Below, one piece after another: positions 30,098 through 38,799 of a stretch of DNA of 64,000 bases (within the stretch, counting starts at the first letter, position 1; each line of letters starts with the position of its first letter). The DNA is from Cryobacterium frigoriphilum. GTDB taxonomy: Bacteria > Actinomycetota > Actinomycetes > Actinomycetales > Microbacteriaceae. Below the pieces are notes generated by a model. That model was not told the origin of the DNA and made no database searches. It was given only the letters and a program-made list of their open reading frames with translations. The DNA is taken from assembly GCF_004403305.1 (NCBI RefSeq), contig NZ_SOHE01000056.1, forward strand, positions 55,404 to 119,403, given 5' to 3'. Both the position numbers and the translations under genes were made by a program.

Positions 30098-30289
30098 GGT
30101 CTCGAGACGCGCGCGAAGTGCGTGCGCGCTCCTCGACCAGCAGAGGCCGCGCTGATGCCGTCACGCTGGTCGAGGAGCGGGCGCGCCGGTTGCTGAGCCT
30201 GCCGAAGCATGCCCGCGTCAAGTGTCGCTGGTCGAGGAGCGGGCGCGCCGGTTGCTGAGCCTGCCGAAGCATGCCCGCGTCTCGAGACC
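30098..30289. repeat. Nested inverted/direct repeat element downstream of groEL
   Basis: Outer arms GGTCTCGAGACGC (30098-30110) and its complement (30277-30289) enclose GCTCCTCGACCAGC (30128-30141), whose complement occurs twice. Those two belong to a 56-bp exact direct repeat at 30164-30219 and 30226-30281. The region 29955-30303 otherwise holds only the groEL terminator and no gene. It lies between convergent groEL and the choline oxidase gene and looks like a dispersed palindromic element. Confidence 0.85.
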
Positions 30290-30303
30290 CGGTGGGCCAG
30301 ACC

Positions 30304-31944
30304 TCAGACGCGGGCGGTGCGGGCGGCCTTCACGAGCAGGGCACAGCGTTCGCCGATCATCATGGTGGTGATGTTCGGGTTGACCGTGACGAGTTCGGGC
30401 ATGACCGAGGCGTCTGCGACGCGCAGGCCGGTGACGCCCTTGACGCGCAGCTCGGGGTCGAGTGGCGACCCGAGGTCGTCGACGGCTCCCATGCGCACGG
30501 TGCCGGCGGGGTGGTAGACCGTGTTGTGGGTCTTCTCGATGTAGTCGGTGATCTCGGCATCCGTCTGTACGGCATCACCGGGATACAACTCGACCCCGGC
30601 CCAGTCGGCCATGGCCGGCTGCGCCACGATTTCACGGGCCTTGCGGATGCCCGCTACCATCACGCGCATGTCGTGCGGGTCGGTGAAATACTGCGGGTCG
30701 ACCATCGGCTTGTCGCGGTAGTCGCTGCTGCGCAGCTTCACCGTGCCACGGGAGCGGGCGTGCGTAACGTTCGGGGTGAGGCAGAAGCCGTTCTCGGTGG
30801 TCGGGTAGCCCTGACGCGCGGTGTGCATGTCGAAGGGCACCGAACCGTAGTGGAACATGAGGTCGGGGCGGTCGAGGCCCTCCTCGGTCGTCGTGAAGAT
30901 GCCGGCCTCCCACCACTGCGTGGAGGTGTCGGTCATCGGCTGCTTGGCCTCCCACTGGATGACGCCTTCGGGGTGGTCCTGCAGGTTCTCGCCGACGCCG
31001 GGGGAGTCCACGAGCACCTCGATGCCGTACTGCGCGAGCTGCGCGGCCGGCCCGACGCCGGAGAGCATGAGCAGTTTGGGGCTGTCGATCGCACCGGCCG
31101 AGAGGATCACCTCGGCGTGGGCCGTGAGGCGGTGCGTCTTGCCGAAGCTCGCGTCAACGACATCGACGCCGGTGCAGCGCTTGTCGGCGTCGAAGACGAG
31201 CTTGCGGGCGCGCATTCCGGTCAGCAGGGTGAAGTTCGTACGCTCCATGATCGGGTGCAGGTACGACACCGAAGAGGATGCCCGGGTGCCGTCGGCCTGA
31301 CGGTTGATCTGGAAGAAGTTGGCTCCGTTGGTCACCGTGGTGCCGGAGTTGAACGTGACGCGGGGGATGCCGGCCTGCTCGCAGGCGTCGAGCAGGGCGA
31401 TGCCGCACGGGTCGTTGGCCGGCACGTTCATGAGGTGCACGGGGCCGTCCTGGCCGTGGTGCGGGGACTGGTCTTCGTTGGTCTCCAGCTTGGTGAACAG
31501 CGGGAGGGTGTTGGCGGCCTCCCAGCCGGTCGCGCCGTGCTTGCCGGCCCAGTCGTCGAGGTCTTCGGCCGGGGCCCAGAAGGCGATGCAGGAGTTGTGG
31601 CTCGAGCAGCCGCCGAGCACTTTGGCGCGGGCGTGCCGCATGAAGGAGTTGCCGTGCTCTTGCGGTTCGATCGGGTAGTCCCAGTCGTAGCCGCTCTCGA
31701 GCAGTTCCATCCAGCGATCAAGTTTGAGGATCGCGTCGATGCCGCGGTCGTCGGGGCCGGCCTCGACGAGGGCGACCTGCACGGCGGGGTCTTCGCTCAG
31801 CCGGGCGGCGACGGCCGCTCCGGCGGAGCCGCCGCCGATGACGATGTAGTCAAATGTTTTTGTGTCACAGTCCGTACTGTTGAGCTCGGTGTTGGTCCCG
31901 GTCCCGGTGTTGAGCTCGGTGTTGGTCTTTTCTGCCTGTGTCAT
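30304..31944 (-). CDS. codA: Choline oxidase (GMC flavoenzyme)
   Basis: 546 aa. The FAD-binding start is DYIVIGGGSAGAAVAARLSE. The segment ARAKVLGGCSSHNSC carries His116, the equivalent of the FAD-linked His99 of Arthrobacter choline oxidase. The catalytic His (HNTVYHPAGTVRMGA) and Asn (TVNPNITTMMIGERC) are present. Long stretches match Arthrobacter CodA as I recall it, much more closely than E. coli BetA, so an O2-using oxidase (H2O2-producing, choline to betaine aldehyde to betaine) is favoured over a dehydrogenase. The N-terminal 29 residues include a duplicated NTELN unit. Last gene of the betT-betB-codA operon. Confidence 0.88.
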   Translation of the reverse strand: MTQAEKTNTELNTGTGTNTELNSTDCDTKTFDYIVIGGGSAGAAVAARLSEDPAVQVALVEAGPDDRGIDAILKLDRWMELLESGYDWDYPIEPQEHGNSFMRHARAKVLGGCSSHNSCIAFWAPAEDLDDWAGKHGATGWEAANTLPLFTKLETNEDQSPHHGQDGPVHLMNVPANDPCGIALLDACEQAGIPRVTFNSGTTVTNGANFFQINRQADGTRASSSVSYLHPIMERTNFTLLTGMRARKLVFDADKRCTGVDVVDASFGKTHRLTAHAEVILSAGAIDSPKLLMLSGVGPAAQLAQYGIEVLVDSPGVGENLQDHPEGVIQWEAKQPMTDTSTQWWEAGIFTTTEEGLDRPDLMFHYGSVPFDMHTARQGYPTTENGFCLTPNVTHARSRGTVKLRSSDYRDKPMVDPQYFTDPHDMRVMVAGIRKAREIVAQPAMADWAGVELYPGDAVQTDAEITDYIEKTHNTVYHPAGTVRMGAVDDLGSPLDPELRVKGVTGLRVADASVMPELVTVNPNITTMMIGERCALLVKAARTARV

Positions 31945-31995
31945 CTGTATCCGTTCCGTTCTTGCGTTCTTGCGTTCTTGCGTGGTGCGTGCTGC

Positions 31996-33510
31996 CTAGC
32001 GGGCCGCGAACCAGCCGGTGACCGAGGGGTTGATGTTCTGATAGATGTGCTTGGCTTCCTGGTACTCGGAGAGGCCGCTCGGGCCGAGTTCACGGCCGAC
32101 GCCGGACTGGCCGTAACCGCCCCACTCCGCCTGCGGCAGGTAGGGGTGAAAGTCGTTGATCCACACCGTGCCGTGGCGCAGGCGCTTGGCGATGCGCTGG
32201 GCGCGCCCGGCGTTCTCGGTCCAGACCGCACCGGCGAGTCCGTAGACGGTGTCGTTGGCGATCGCCACGGCCTCGTCTTCGGTGGTGAACGTCTCGACGG
32301 TGACAACGGGGCCGAAGGCCTCGTCGATGACGACGGACATACCGCGAGTCACCTGGTCGAGGATCGTCGGCGTGTAGTAGAAGCCGACACTGAGGTCGCC
32401 CTCGCCCCAGGTTCCGCCGGAACGCAGTCGTGCTCCCTCGGCGAGGCCCTTCTCCACGTAGGCGGTGACCTTGTCGCGGTGGGCGGCGCTGATCAGCGGG
32501 CCGGTTTCGGCGTCGGGGTCGAACGGGCCGCCGAGGCGGATCTGGTTCGCTCGGCGTACGAGCTCGTCGACGAAGCGCTCGGCAATGGACTCCTCCACCA
32601 CGATGCGGGCGCCGGCCGAGCACACCTGCCCGGAGTGCACAAAGGCGCCGTTCAGGGCGTTGTCGACGGCGGCATCGAAGTCGGCGTCGGCGAAGATGAC
32701 GTTGGGGTTCTTGCCGCCGAGCTCGAGGGCGACCTTCTTGACCGTTCCGGCCGCGGCCGCCGCGATCTTCTTGCCCGTTTCGAGTCCGCCGGTGAAGGAC
32801 ACGAGGTCGACGTCGGGGTGGCTCGACAGCGGAGCGCCGGCGACGGCTCCGGCGCCGAGCACGAGGTTCGCCACGCCGGCCGGCAGGCCGAGATCGTCGA
32901 GCAGTTCCATCATCAGGATGCTGGTGTGCGGGGTGAGTTCGCTCGGCTTGAGAATGAAGCTGTTGCCGGCGGCAAGGGCCGGGGCGATCTTCCAGGCGGC
33001 CTGCAGCAGGGGGTAGTTCCACGGCGCGATCAGGCCGCAGACACCGACGGGTTCGTAGACGATGCGGCTGACCACGTTCTCGTCGCCGGCGTCGACGATG
33101 CGGCCGGCATCCTGGCCGGCGAGCTTGCCGAAGTAGCTGAAGCAGTTCGCGATGTCGTCCATGTCGATTTCGCTCTCGACGAGGCGCTTGCCGGTGTCGA
33201 GGGTTTCGGCGCGAGCAAACTGTGCGCGGCGCACCCGCAGCTCGGCGGCGACGCGCAGCAGAAAATCGCCGCGGGCCGGGCCGGGGGTACTCGCCCAGGC
33301 TCCGCCATCGAAGGCCGCACGGGCCGCGTGGATCGCGGCTTCCGCATCCGCTGTCGTCGCCTCTGACACGCTGCCGACGAACTCTCCGTTGGCGGGGCAG
33401 CGGATGGTGCGGGTCGCGTTATCGGAGGCGGGCACCCAGGCGCCGCCAATGAACAGAGTGGCGGTGGCGGTTCCCGTTCGGGCCGCGGTCGTGGTCGGGG
33501 TGTCGATCAT
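31996..33510 (-). CDS. betB: Betaine aldehyde dehydrogenase
   Basis: 504-aa NAD(P)-dependent aldehyde dehydrogenase: catalytic Cys297 (HSGQVCSAGAR), general base Glu263 (VALELGGKNPNV), and the proximal IAPWNYPLLQAAWKIAPALA. It oxidises betaine aldehyde to glycine betaine (assignment from the choline operon). The start overlaps the betT stop (ATGA). A 50-bp gap with a GCGTTCTT triplicate precedes choline oxidase. Because choline oxidase itself can do both steps, this enzyme may scavenge released aldehyde. Confidence 0.9.
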   Translation of the reverse strand: MIDTPTTTAARTGTATATLFIGGAWVPASDNATRTIRCPANGEFVGSVSEATTADAEAAIHAARAAFDGGAWASTPGPARGDFLLRVAAELRVRRAQFARAETLDTGKRLVESEIDMDDIANCFSYFGKLAGQDAGRIVDAGDENVVSRIVYEPVGVCGLIAPWNYPLLQAAWKIAPALAAGNSFILKPSELTPHTSILMMELLDDLGLPAGVANLVLGAGAVAGAPLSSHPDVDLVSFTGGLETGKKIAAAAAGTVKKVALELGGKNPNVIFADADFDAAVDNALNGAFVHSGQVCSAGARIVVEESIAERFVDELVRRANQIRLGGPFDPDAETGPLISAAHRDKVTAYVEKGLAEGARLRSGGTWGEGDLSVGFYYTPTILDQVTRGMSVVIDEAFGPVVTVETFTTEDEAVAIANDTVYGLAGAVWTENAGRAQRIAKRLRHGTVWINDFHPYLPQAEWGGYGQSGVGRELGPSGLSEYQEAKHIYQNINPSVTGWFAAR

Positions 33511-35657
33511 TTTGTTGCCTCGTCCGATTCAAAATCGGCTTCCCAGTTGTCTTTGGCCACCTGATCTTCGGCGAGGGCGGTATTGCCCGGGTCTTCACGG
33601 TTGAGGTGAAGAAAATCAAGGTGGGTTTCGTAGTGGTCGAGCACGTCGGTGATGACCTGCTCCTTGCTGTAGCCCATGAGGTCGTAGCCGTGGCTGCCCT
33701 CGAGGGAGAACACCTCCATGCGGTAGTACTTGCCGCTCGCCGACGACGACCGCACCGCGTAGGTCGGAATGTCGAGCTGTACCGGGTAGATCTGGTACTT
33801 GAAACCGCGCTCGTCACCCATCGACACCTGCAGGTCGAGGTGCGGAATCTGCAGCCCGTCGACGACGCCCTGGCTGAGGCTCACCTCGGCGCCCTGACTG
33901 AGCAGCTCGTCGTGTACCTCCTGCAGCGCGGGCAGCGCGATGCCCGACACGAAGCGTTCGGTCTGCCGCGGGCCGGGGTAGCTCATGGCGCGCTGCAGCC
34001 GCTGGCGCCAATTGCGGCCGCGGGCCGGATCGCCGGTGCGGCCGACGAGCAGGCCGGGCAGGCTCGCCCGGTAGCTGTCGCTGAGCGATTGCTCCACCCG
34101 CAGGGCCTTGTACAGCCCCAGCATGATGAGCAGCAGTACGAGGGAGAAGGGCAGCCCCATGATGATGGTCGCGTTTTGCAGCGTCGGTATTCCGCCGACC
34201 AGCAGCATCGAGAGCGTGAGAACGCCCGTCGTGATCGCCCAGAAGATGCGCAGCCACTTCGGGCCGTCGGAGTCTGCGTCTTTGAGGTGCGAGGTGAAGT
34301 TCGCCATCACGAGCGCACCGGAATCGGCGGAGGTGACGTAGAACAGCAGCCCGGTGAAGGTCGCGACCGCGGCGCTGATCGGGGCGTAGGGGAACTGGGC
34401 GAGCAGCGAGTAGAACGCCCGCTCGGGCGAGTTCATGGCGACCTCACCGAATCCGGTGTCGCCGCCGATCACGATCGCGAGGGCGCTGTTGCCGAAGACG
34501 GCGATCCAGATCAGGATGAACGCGAAGGGCACGATCATGGTGCCGGCGACAAACTCCCGAATGGTGCGGCCGCGGGAGATGCGGGCCAGGAACAGACCCA
34601 CGAACGGGGCCCAGGCAATCCACCAGGCCCAGAAGAACAGTGTCCACCAGTTGAGCCACTCGTCTGGCCGGTCATAGGCGAAGGTATCGAGCGTCATGGC
34701 CGGGAAGCGGCTCAGGGTATCGCCGATGTTGAGCACGATCGCGTCGAGCAGAAAGCTCGTGTTGCCGGCGATCAGAATGAACAGCATGAGGGCGACGGAG
34801 AGCAGCACGTTCAGCTCGGACAAGCGACGGATGCCCTTCTCCACGCCAGAGACAACGCTGATCGTGGCCATGATCACGCTCAGGGCGATAAGGGAGGACT
34901 GCACGAACAGGTTCTCTGGCGTGCCAAACATGAAGGTGAGGCCGTAGTTGAGCTGCGCGACGCCGATGCCGAGGCTCGTGGCGATGCCGAAGATCGTGCC
35001 CATGATGGCGGCGATGTCGACCGCGTGGCCGATGGGGCCGTGGATGCGCTTGCCGAAGATCGGGTACAGCGCCGAGCGGATGCTGAGCGGCAGGTTCTGG
35101 CGGTACGCGAAGTAGCCCAGGGCCAGGCCCATCAGGGCGTAGAGCGCCCAGCCGGTGATGCCGTAGTGAAACAGGGTCCAGACCATGGCCTGCCGGGCCG
35201 CTTCGAGGGTTTCCCCCTCGCCGGTCGGTGGGGCGAGGTATTGGGTGACCGGCTCGGAGACCGAGAAGAACATGAGGTCGATGCCGATGCCGGCGGCGAA
35301 GAGCATTGCCGTCCAGGTGAACAGGCTGAACTGTGGCCGGGAATGATCCGGGCCCAGCCGGGTCTTGCCGACCCGGGAGAGGGCGACGCCGATCACGAAG
35401 ACCAGCACGACGGTGACGATGAGAAAGTAGTACCAGCCGAGGTTGACCGATACCCAGCCGACGACCGAGCCGATGACGGCGCTCGCGTTGTCGGGCGCGA
35501 GGATCGCCCAGAGGGCGATGGCGATGATGCCGGTGGCAGAGCCGAAGAACACGGTCTTGTTGACGCGGGTACGGGGTTCGGCTGTCTCGGTGGTTGGCTT
35601 GTCGGGCGGCCCGGTTGCCTCGGGTGACTCGGCGGCGGGTGGGGGAGAAAGAGTCAT
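33507..35657 (-). CDS. betT: BCCT-family choline/betaine transporter with C-terminal regulatory domain
   Basis: 716 aa, twelve predicted membrane segments. The BCCT signature region WTLFFWAWWIAWAPFVGLFL and the glycine-rich unwound helix AAGIGIDLMFFSVSEP (GIGID; Asp where some family members have other residues) are visible. The last 190 residues are a soluble domain as in E. coli BetT, ending in an acidic tail, associated with osmotic sensing. N-terminus of 30 residues is Pro/Thr/Glu-rich. First gene of the choline-to-betaine operon. An Asp in the GxGxD motif fits proton-coupled choline transport (family knowledge). Confidence 0.92.
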   Translation of the reverse strand: MTLSPPPAAESPEATGPPDKPTTETAEPRTRVNKTVFFGSATGIIAIALWAILAPDNASAVIGSVVGWVSVNLGWYYFLIVTVVLVFVIGVALSRVGKTRLGPDHSRPQFSLFTWTAMLFAAGIGIDLMFFSVSEPVTQYLAPPTGEGETLEAARQAMVWTLFHYGITGWALYALMGLALGYFAYRQNLPLSIRSALYPIFGKRIHGPIGHAVDIAAIMGTIFGIATSLGIGVAQLNYGLTFMFGTPENLFVQSSLIALSVIMATISVVSGVEKGIRRLSELNVLLSVALMLFILIAGNTSFLLDAIVLNIGDTLSRFPAMTLDTFAYDRPDEWLNWWTLFFWAWWIAWAPFVGLFLARISRGRTIREFVAGTMIVPFAFILIWIAVFGNSALAIVIGGDTGFGEVAMNSPERAFYSLLAQFPYAPISAAVATFTGLLFYVTSADSGALVMANFTSHLKDADSDGPKWLRIFWAITTGVLTLSMLLVGGIPTLQNATIIMGLPFSLVLLLIMLGLYKALRVEQSLSDSYRASLPGLLVGRTGDPARGRNWRQRLQRAMSYPGPRQTERFVSGIALPALQEVHDELLSQGAEVSLSQGVVDGLQIPHLDLQVSMGDERGFKYQIYPVQLDIPTYAVRSSSASGKYYRMEVFSLEGSHGYDLMGYSKEQVITDVLDHYETHLDFLHLNREDPGNTALAEDQVAKDNWEADFESDEATK

Positions 35658-35747
35658 CTCATCCTTGGTGCTTTGGTGTGACGTCTCGTCCAGAGTTGGC
35701 CGCGGTGGCGGCGGGGGGTACGACGGACCAGCTTATCAAAGCGTGCT

Positions 35748-35808
35748 CCCGCGGAATTCCGGGGTAGACGCGGCGTCTGCTGCTGTGTCATGCCTCGGAA
35801 TCCGCGGG
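35748..35808. other. Inverted repeat between betT and the WXG100 gene
   Basis: CCCGCGGAATTCCGGGG and, 28 bp on, CCTCGGAATCCGCGGG (one-base indel and one mismatch). It lies in the betT promoter region, downstream of nothing on the same strand but after the WXG100 stop's complement; an operator or terminator role is possible. Confidence 0.4.
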
Positions 35809-35826
35809 CGACGAGGGTCACGCAGA

Positions 35827-36117
35827 TCAGCGCGCGAAGAGCCGCAGGTTGGCCTGTTCGATCTCGGCGTACTGCTGACCGGCCATGCCCAGGGCCTGAT
35901 TGAGGGCGGCGAGGCTCTCTTCGATGCGCTGCTGGGTGACGCGCCAATCGGCGACGGCGCCGTGGAACGCCGTCGCGGCCTGACCGGTCCACGACCCCTC
36001 GAGGCCGCTGAGCTGGCCCATCAGACCGCTCACCTCGCCCTGCAGTCGCCCGATCGTTGAGCGGATGCTGGTGGTCGCGGTCAGTACGGCGTCACTGTCT
36101 ACCTGAAAGCTCGTCAT
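35827..36117 (-). CDS. WXG100 (ESAT-6-like) secreted protein
   Basis: 96 aa from ATG 36117 (AAAGG site upstream): helix - WXG turn (GSWTGQAATAF, Trp43) - helix, with the C-terminal YAEIEQAN (YxxxE/D secretion signal). These small helical hairpins leave the cell through ESX/type VII systems as dimers. No FtsK/EccC or EccD gene is nearby, so it depends on a secretion system encoded elsewhere. An upstream in-frame ATG would add 23 unconserved residues. Confidence 0.9.
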   Translation of the reverse strand: MTSFQVDSDAVLTATTSIRSTIGRLQGEVSGLMGQLSGLEGSWTGQAATAFHGAVADWRVTQQRIEESLAALNQALGMAGQQYAEIEQANLRLFAR

Positions 36118-36255
36118 CGGAAACCTTTCGATTGATTCACCGGGAAACTGGAGTGGTGACTCGATCGTAAGATCAGGCTGCGGCATCCGCTCGGCCGAAG
36201 CTCGAATTGTGCATAAGCCGCGGGTTGGCCGTGCTGTTAGGGGTTGGCCGTGCTG

Positions 36256-37965
36256 TCAGGAGCTGAGCGGCTGCGGGGCCTGTGGCGCGTTGGCCAGGGG
36301 CAGCGAGACCCGGAAGGTCGCGCCCCCGCCCGGGGTCTCGACGACATCGACGGTACCGTTGTGGCTCGCGACGATCGCGGCGACGATGGCGAGGCCGAGG
36401 CCGCTGCCGCCGGTTTCGCGGGCGCGGGAGGAGTCGGCACGCCAGAAGCGCTGAAAGATCTTCTCGCGAATCTGCGGCGGGATGCCCTCACCGTGGTCGA
36501 CGACGGCGATGGAGGCCCGCTGGGCGGCGCAGTCCACGGTGACCTCGAGCTCGATGGGGCTGTCGGGCGAGGTGAACCGCATGGCGTTGCCCATGAGGTT
36601 GGTGATGACCTGTCGGATCTTGTTCTCTTCGGCCATCACGATCGCCCCGGTCGGCACCGGGGTGGGAGCCGCGGCGGTCGGCGCGTCGGGGGCTGCGGCA
36701 TCCGTTTTGCGCGGTCGGCGGGTGCGCAGGCGGGCGAGGGTCGCGCCGGCGAAGGAGATCGGGCCGGTCGGCGACGATGTCGACGGGCCGGTGAACGCGC
36801 CCGGTGCGGTCGTGCCGACGGATGCTCCCACCGGCATGACCTCGCCGGTCTCGGATTCGACCGGCTCGGCCTCGTCATCGTCGTCGACCGGGACCGGCGT
36901 GACGACCGACACAACCCGGCCCGGCGAGGACGCCATCGCGTCGAGGGCCGCGTCGCGGGCGAGCGGCACGAGATCGACCGGCTGCAGGGCGAGCGGTTTG
37001 GTCTCGTCGAGCCGGGCGAGTTCGAGCAGGTCCTCGACGAGGCCGCCCATGCGGATCGCCTCTTTTTCGATGCGCTGCATGGCCTGCGCGACCTCTTCGG
37101 GGGTCTGCAAGGCGCCCATCCGATAGAGCTCGGCATAGCCGCGCACCGAGACGAGAGGGGTGCGCAGCTCGTGGCTCGCGTCGCCGACGAAGCGCCGCAT
37201 CTGGTCGATCGTGCGCGCACGGTCCTTGAAGGCGCCGTCGATGCGGTTGAGCATGATGTTGAGCGAGCGGTTCAGCCGACCGACCTCGGTGTTGGGTGTG
37301 GCGCCGCCGAGTCGCTGGCTGAAGTCTCCGTCGGCGATGGATGCCGCGGTGCGCTCCGTTTCGCGCAGCGGGGCGAAAGTCGTGGTCACGAGAAGGCGCG
37401 TCAGCAACGCGCCCAGCAGCACGACGCCGGCCCCGAAGCCGAGAAAGATGGTGAGGTAGGTCGCCATGGTGTTCTCGGTGGGTTTGAGTGACACCGCCAT
37501 CAGCATGGTGCCGTAGGTGCCCTGTGGGCTGATCACGAAGGGCACGGCAACGGCAAGAAACGTCGTGTCATGCGAGGCGTTGTAGAGCTCGAGCGTGCGG
37601 CCGTCCTGCTGGGTCACCGCCTGCAGGTCGAGGGGCATCGACACGACGGGCAACTCGTCGTGCGGCCGGCCGCGCCAGGTACGTTCGACGAGGTTGCCGT
37701 TGGCGTCGTAGAGGGCGACGAAATAGTCGGAGGAAACCTCGCTCGGGGCTCCGCTCGCGAGCGCGCTCGCCGTGAACCCGTTGAGTGCCGTCTGCGCTTC
37801 GGTCTGCAGGCTCTGGTCGACCTGCTGGATCACATACTGCTTGAGCATGGCCATGGTGCCGATTCCCGACACGAGCAGGCCGACCGTGAGCAGCAGCACC
37901 GTAACGCCGGTGATCTTGGACCGGAGAGAGATGCTGCTCCACTTGGCCGTTAGTTTCTCGTGCAT
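36256..37965 (-). CDS. Sensor histidine kinase with low-complexity insertion
   Basis: 569-aa EnvZ/PhoR-type kinase. TM1 (about 17-38), an extracytoplasmic sensor of about 120 residues, TM2 (about 160-182), HAMP, phospho-acceptor His265 (VGDASHELRTPLVSVRGY), then N box (VITNLMGNAMRFT), G1 (VDHGEGIPPQIREK) and G2 (GGSGLGLAIV). Between the dimerisation and ATPase domains about 85 extra residues (acidic stretch PVDDDDEAEPVE, then Ser/Pro/Ala, then Arg-rich) are inserted. Related to mycobacterial TcrY/TrcS/MprB kinases; stimulus unknown. 32 bp downstream of its regulator gene. Confidence 0.9.
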   Translation of the reverse strand: MHEKLTAKWSSISLRSKITGVTVLLLTVGLLVSGIGTMAMLKQYVIQQVDQSLQTEAQTALNGFTASALASGAPSEVSSDYFVALYDANGNLVERTWRGRPHDELPVVSMPLDLQAVTQQDGRTLELYNASHDTTFLAVAVPFVISPQGTYGTMLMAVSLKPTENTMATYLTIFLGFGAGVVLLGALLTRLLVTTTFAPLRETERTAASIADGDFSQRLGGATPNTEVGRLNRSLNIMLNRIDGAFKDRARTIDQMRRFVGDASHELRTPLVSVRGYAELYRMGALQTPEEVAQAMQRIEKEAIRMGGLVEDLLELARLDETKPLALQPVDLVPLARDAALDAMASSPGRVVSVVTPVPVDDDDEAEPVESETGEVMPVGASVGTTAPGAFTGPSTSSPTGPISFAGATLARLRTRRPRKTDAAAPDAPTAAAPTPVPTGAIVMAEENKIRQVITNLMGNAMRFTSPDSPIELEVTVDCAAQRASIAVVDHGEGIPPQIREKIFQRFWRADSSRARETGGSGLGLAIVAAIVASHNGTVDVVETPGGGATFRVSLPLANAPQAPQPLSS

Positions 37966-37997
37966 GAGAATTCCAGTGTAGGCAGTGGAGCCTGTGA

Positions 37998-38690
37998 CTA
38001 CGCCTTGGCCGCCTTCAGCATGTAACCGAAGCCGCGCTTGGTCTGGATCAGGGGTTCCGTCGAGTGCACGTCCACCTTGCGACGCAGGTACGAGATGTAG
38101 GACTCCACGATTCCGGCGTCGCCGTTGAAGTCGTACTCCCAGACGTGGTCGAGGATCTGAGCCTTGGACAGCACCCGGTTGGGGTTGAGCATGAGGTAGC
38201 GCAGCAGCTTGAATTCGGTCGGGCTGAGCTCGATGGCCTCGGCGCCGACGAGTACCTCGTGGGTGTCCTGGTCCATGGTGAGCTCGCCGGCGCGGATGAC
38301 CGCGTCTTCGTCGGCGTGCATCGTGCGGCGCAGAATGGCCTTGATGCGGGCGACGATCTCGTCGAGGCTGAACGGCTTGGTCACGTAGTCGTCGCCGCCG
38401 ACGGTGAGGCCGGTGATCTTGTCTTCGGTGTCGTCCTTCGCCGTCAGAAAGAGGATCGGCGCGGTGTAGCCGGCGCTGCGCAGGCGCTTGGTCACGCCGA
38501 AGCCGTTCATGTCCGGCAGCATGACGTCGAGAATGATGAGGTCGGGTTCTTCCTCGAGCACGGCGGAAATCGCCGCGGCACCGTTTCCGACGGCCCGCAC
38601 GGCGAATCCGGCGAAGCGGAGGCTGGTCGTGAGCAGGTCGCGAATGTTCGGTTCGTCGTCAACAATAAGAATGCGGGGGCCATCAGTCAT
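37998..38690 (-). CDS. OmpR-family response regulator
   Basis: 230 aa: receiver with Asp11-Asp12, phospho-acceptor Asp55 (LIILDVMLPDMNG) and the Lys of FLTAKDD, then a winged helix (VLSKAQILDHVWEYDFNGDA, IVESYISYLRRKVD). Close in sequence to mycobacterial TcrX/TrcR-type regulators. First gene of a two-gene operon with the kinase at 36256. Divergent from the FAD reductase gene. Confidence 0.93.
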   Translation of the reverse strand: MTDGPRILIVDDEPNIRDLLTTSLRFAGFAVRAVGNGAAAISAVLEEEPDLIILDVMLPDMNGFGVTKRLRSAGYTAPILFLTAKDDTEDKITGLTVGGDDYVTKPFSLDEIVARIKAILRRTMHADEDAVIRAGELTMDQDTHEVLVGAEAIELSPTEFKLLRYLMLNPNRVLSKAQILDHVWEYDFNGDAGIVESYISYLRRKVDVHSTEPLIQTKRGFGYMLKAAKA

Positions 38691-38799
38691 GTCCCCAGTA
38701 TCTGCGCGTTAGCTGAAGCTTGGCTGTGAGCCAGCGGTACACGGGCAGACGTGAGTAGGGTGAGGGTGCCATCATGCTGCTGACGACGGGAGTTCTTCC

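Noticed and set aside
30304..31944. Annotation as choline dehydrogenase betA
   Set aside because: Sequence around the flavin-linking His and overall similarity favour choline oxidase.
30271..33366. Open frame of about 1030 codons on the plus strand across the choline genes
   Set aside because: Mirror of codon-position GC bias in codA and betB; no recognisable domain.
33606..35627. Long plus-strand frame opposite the BCCT carrier
   Set aside because: Asp/Glu/Arg/Gly-rich shadow frame; the opposite strand encodes a complete 12-helix transporter.
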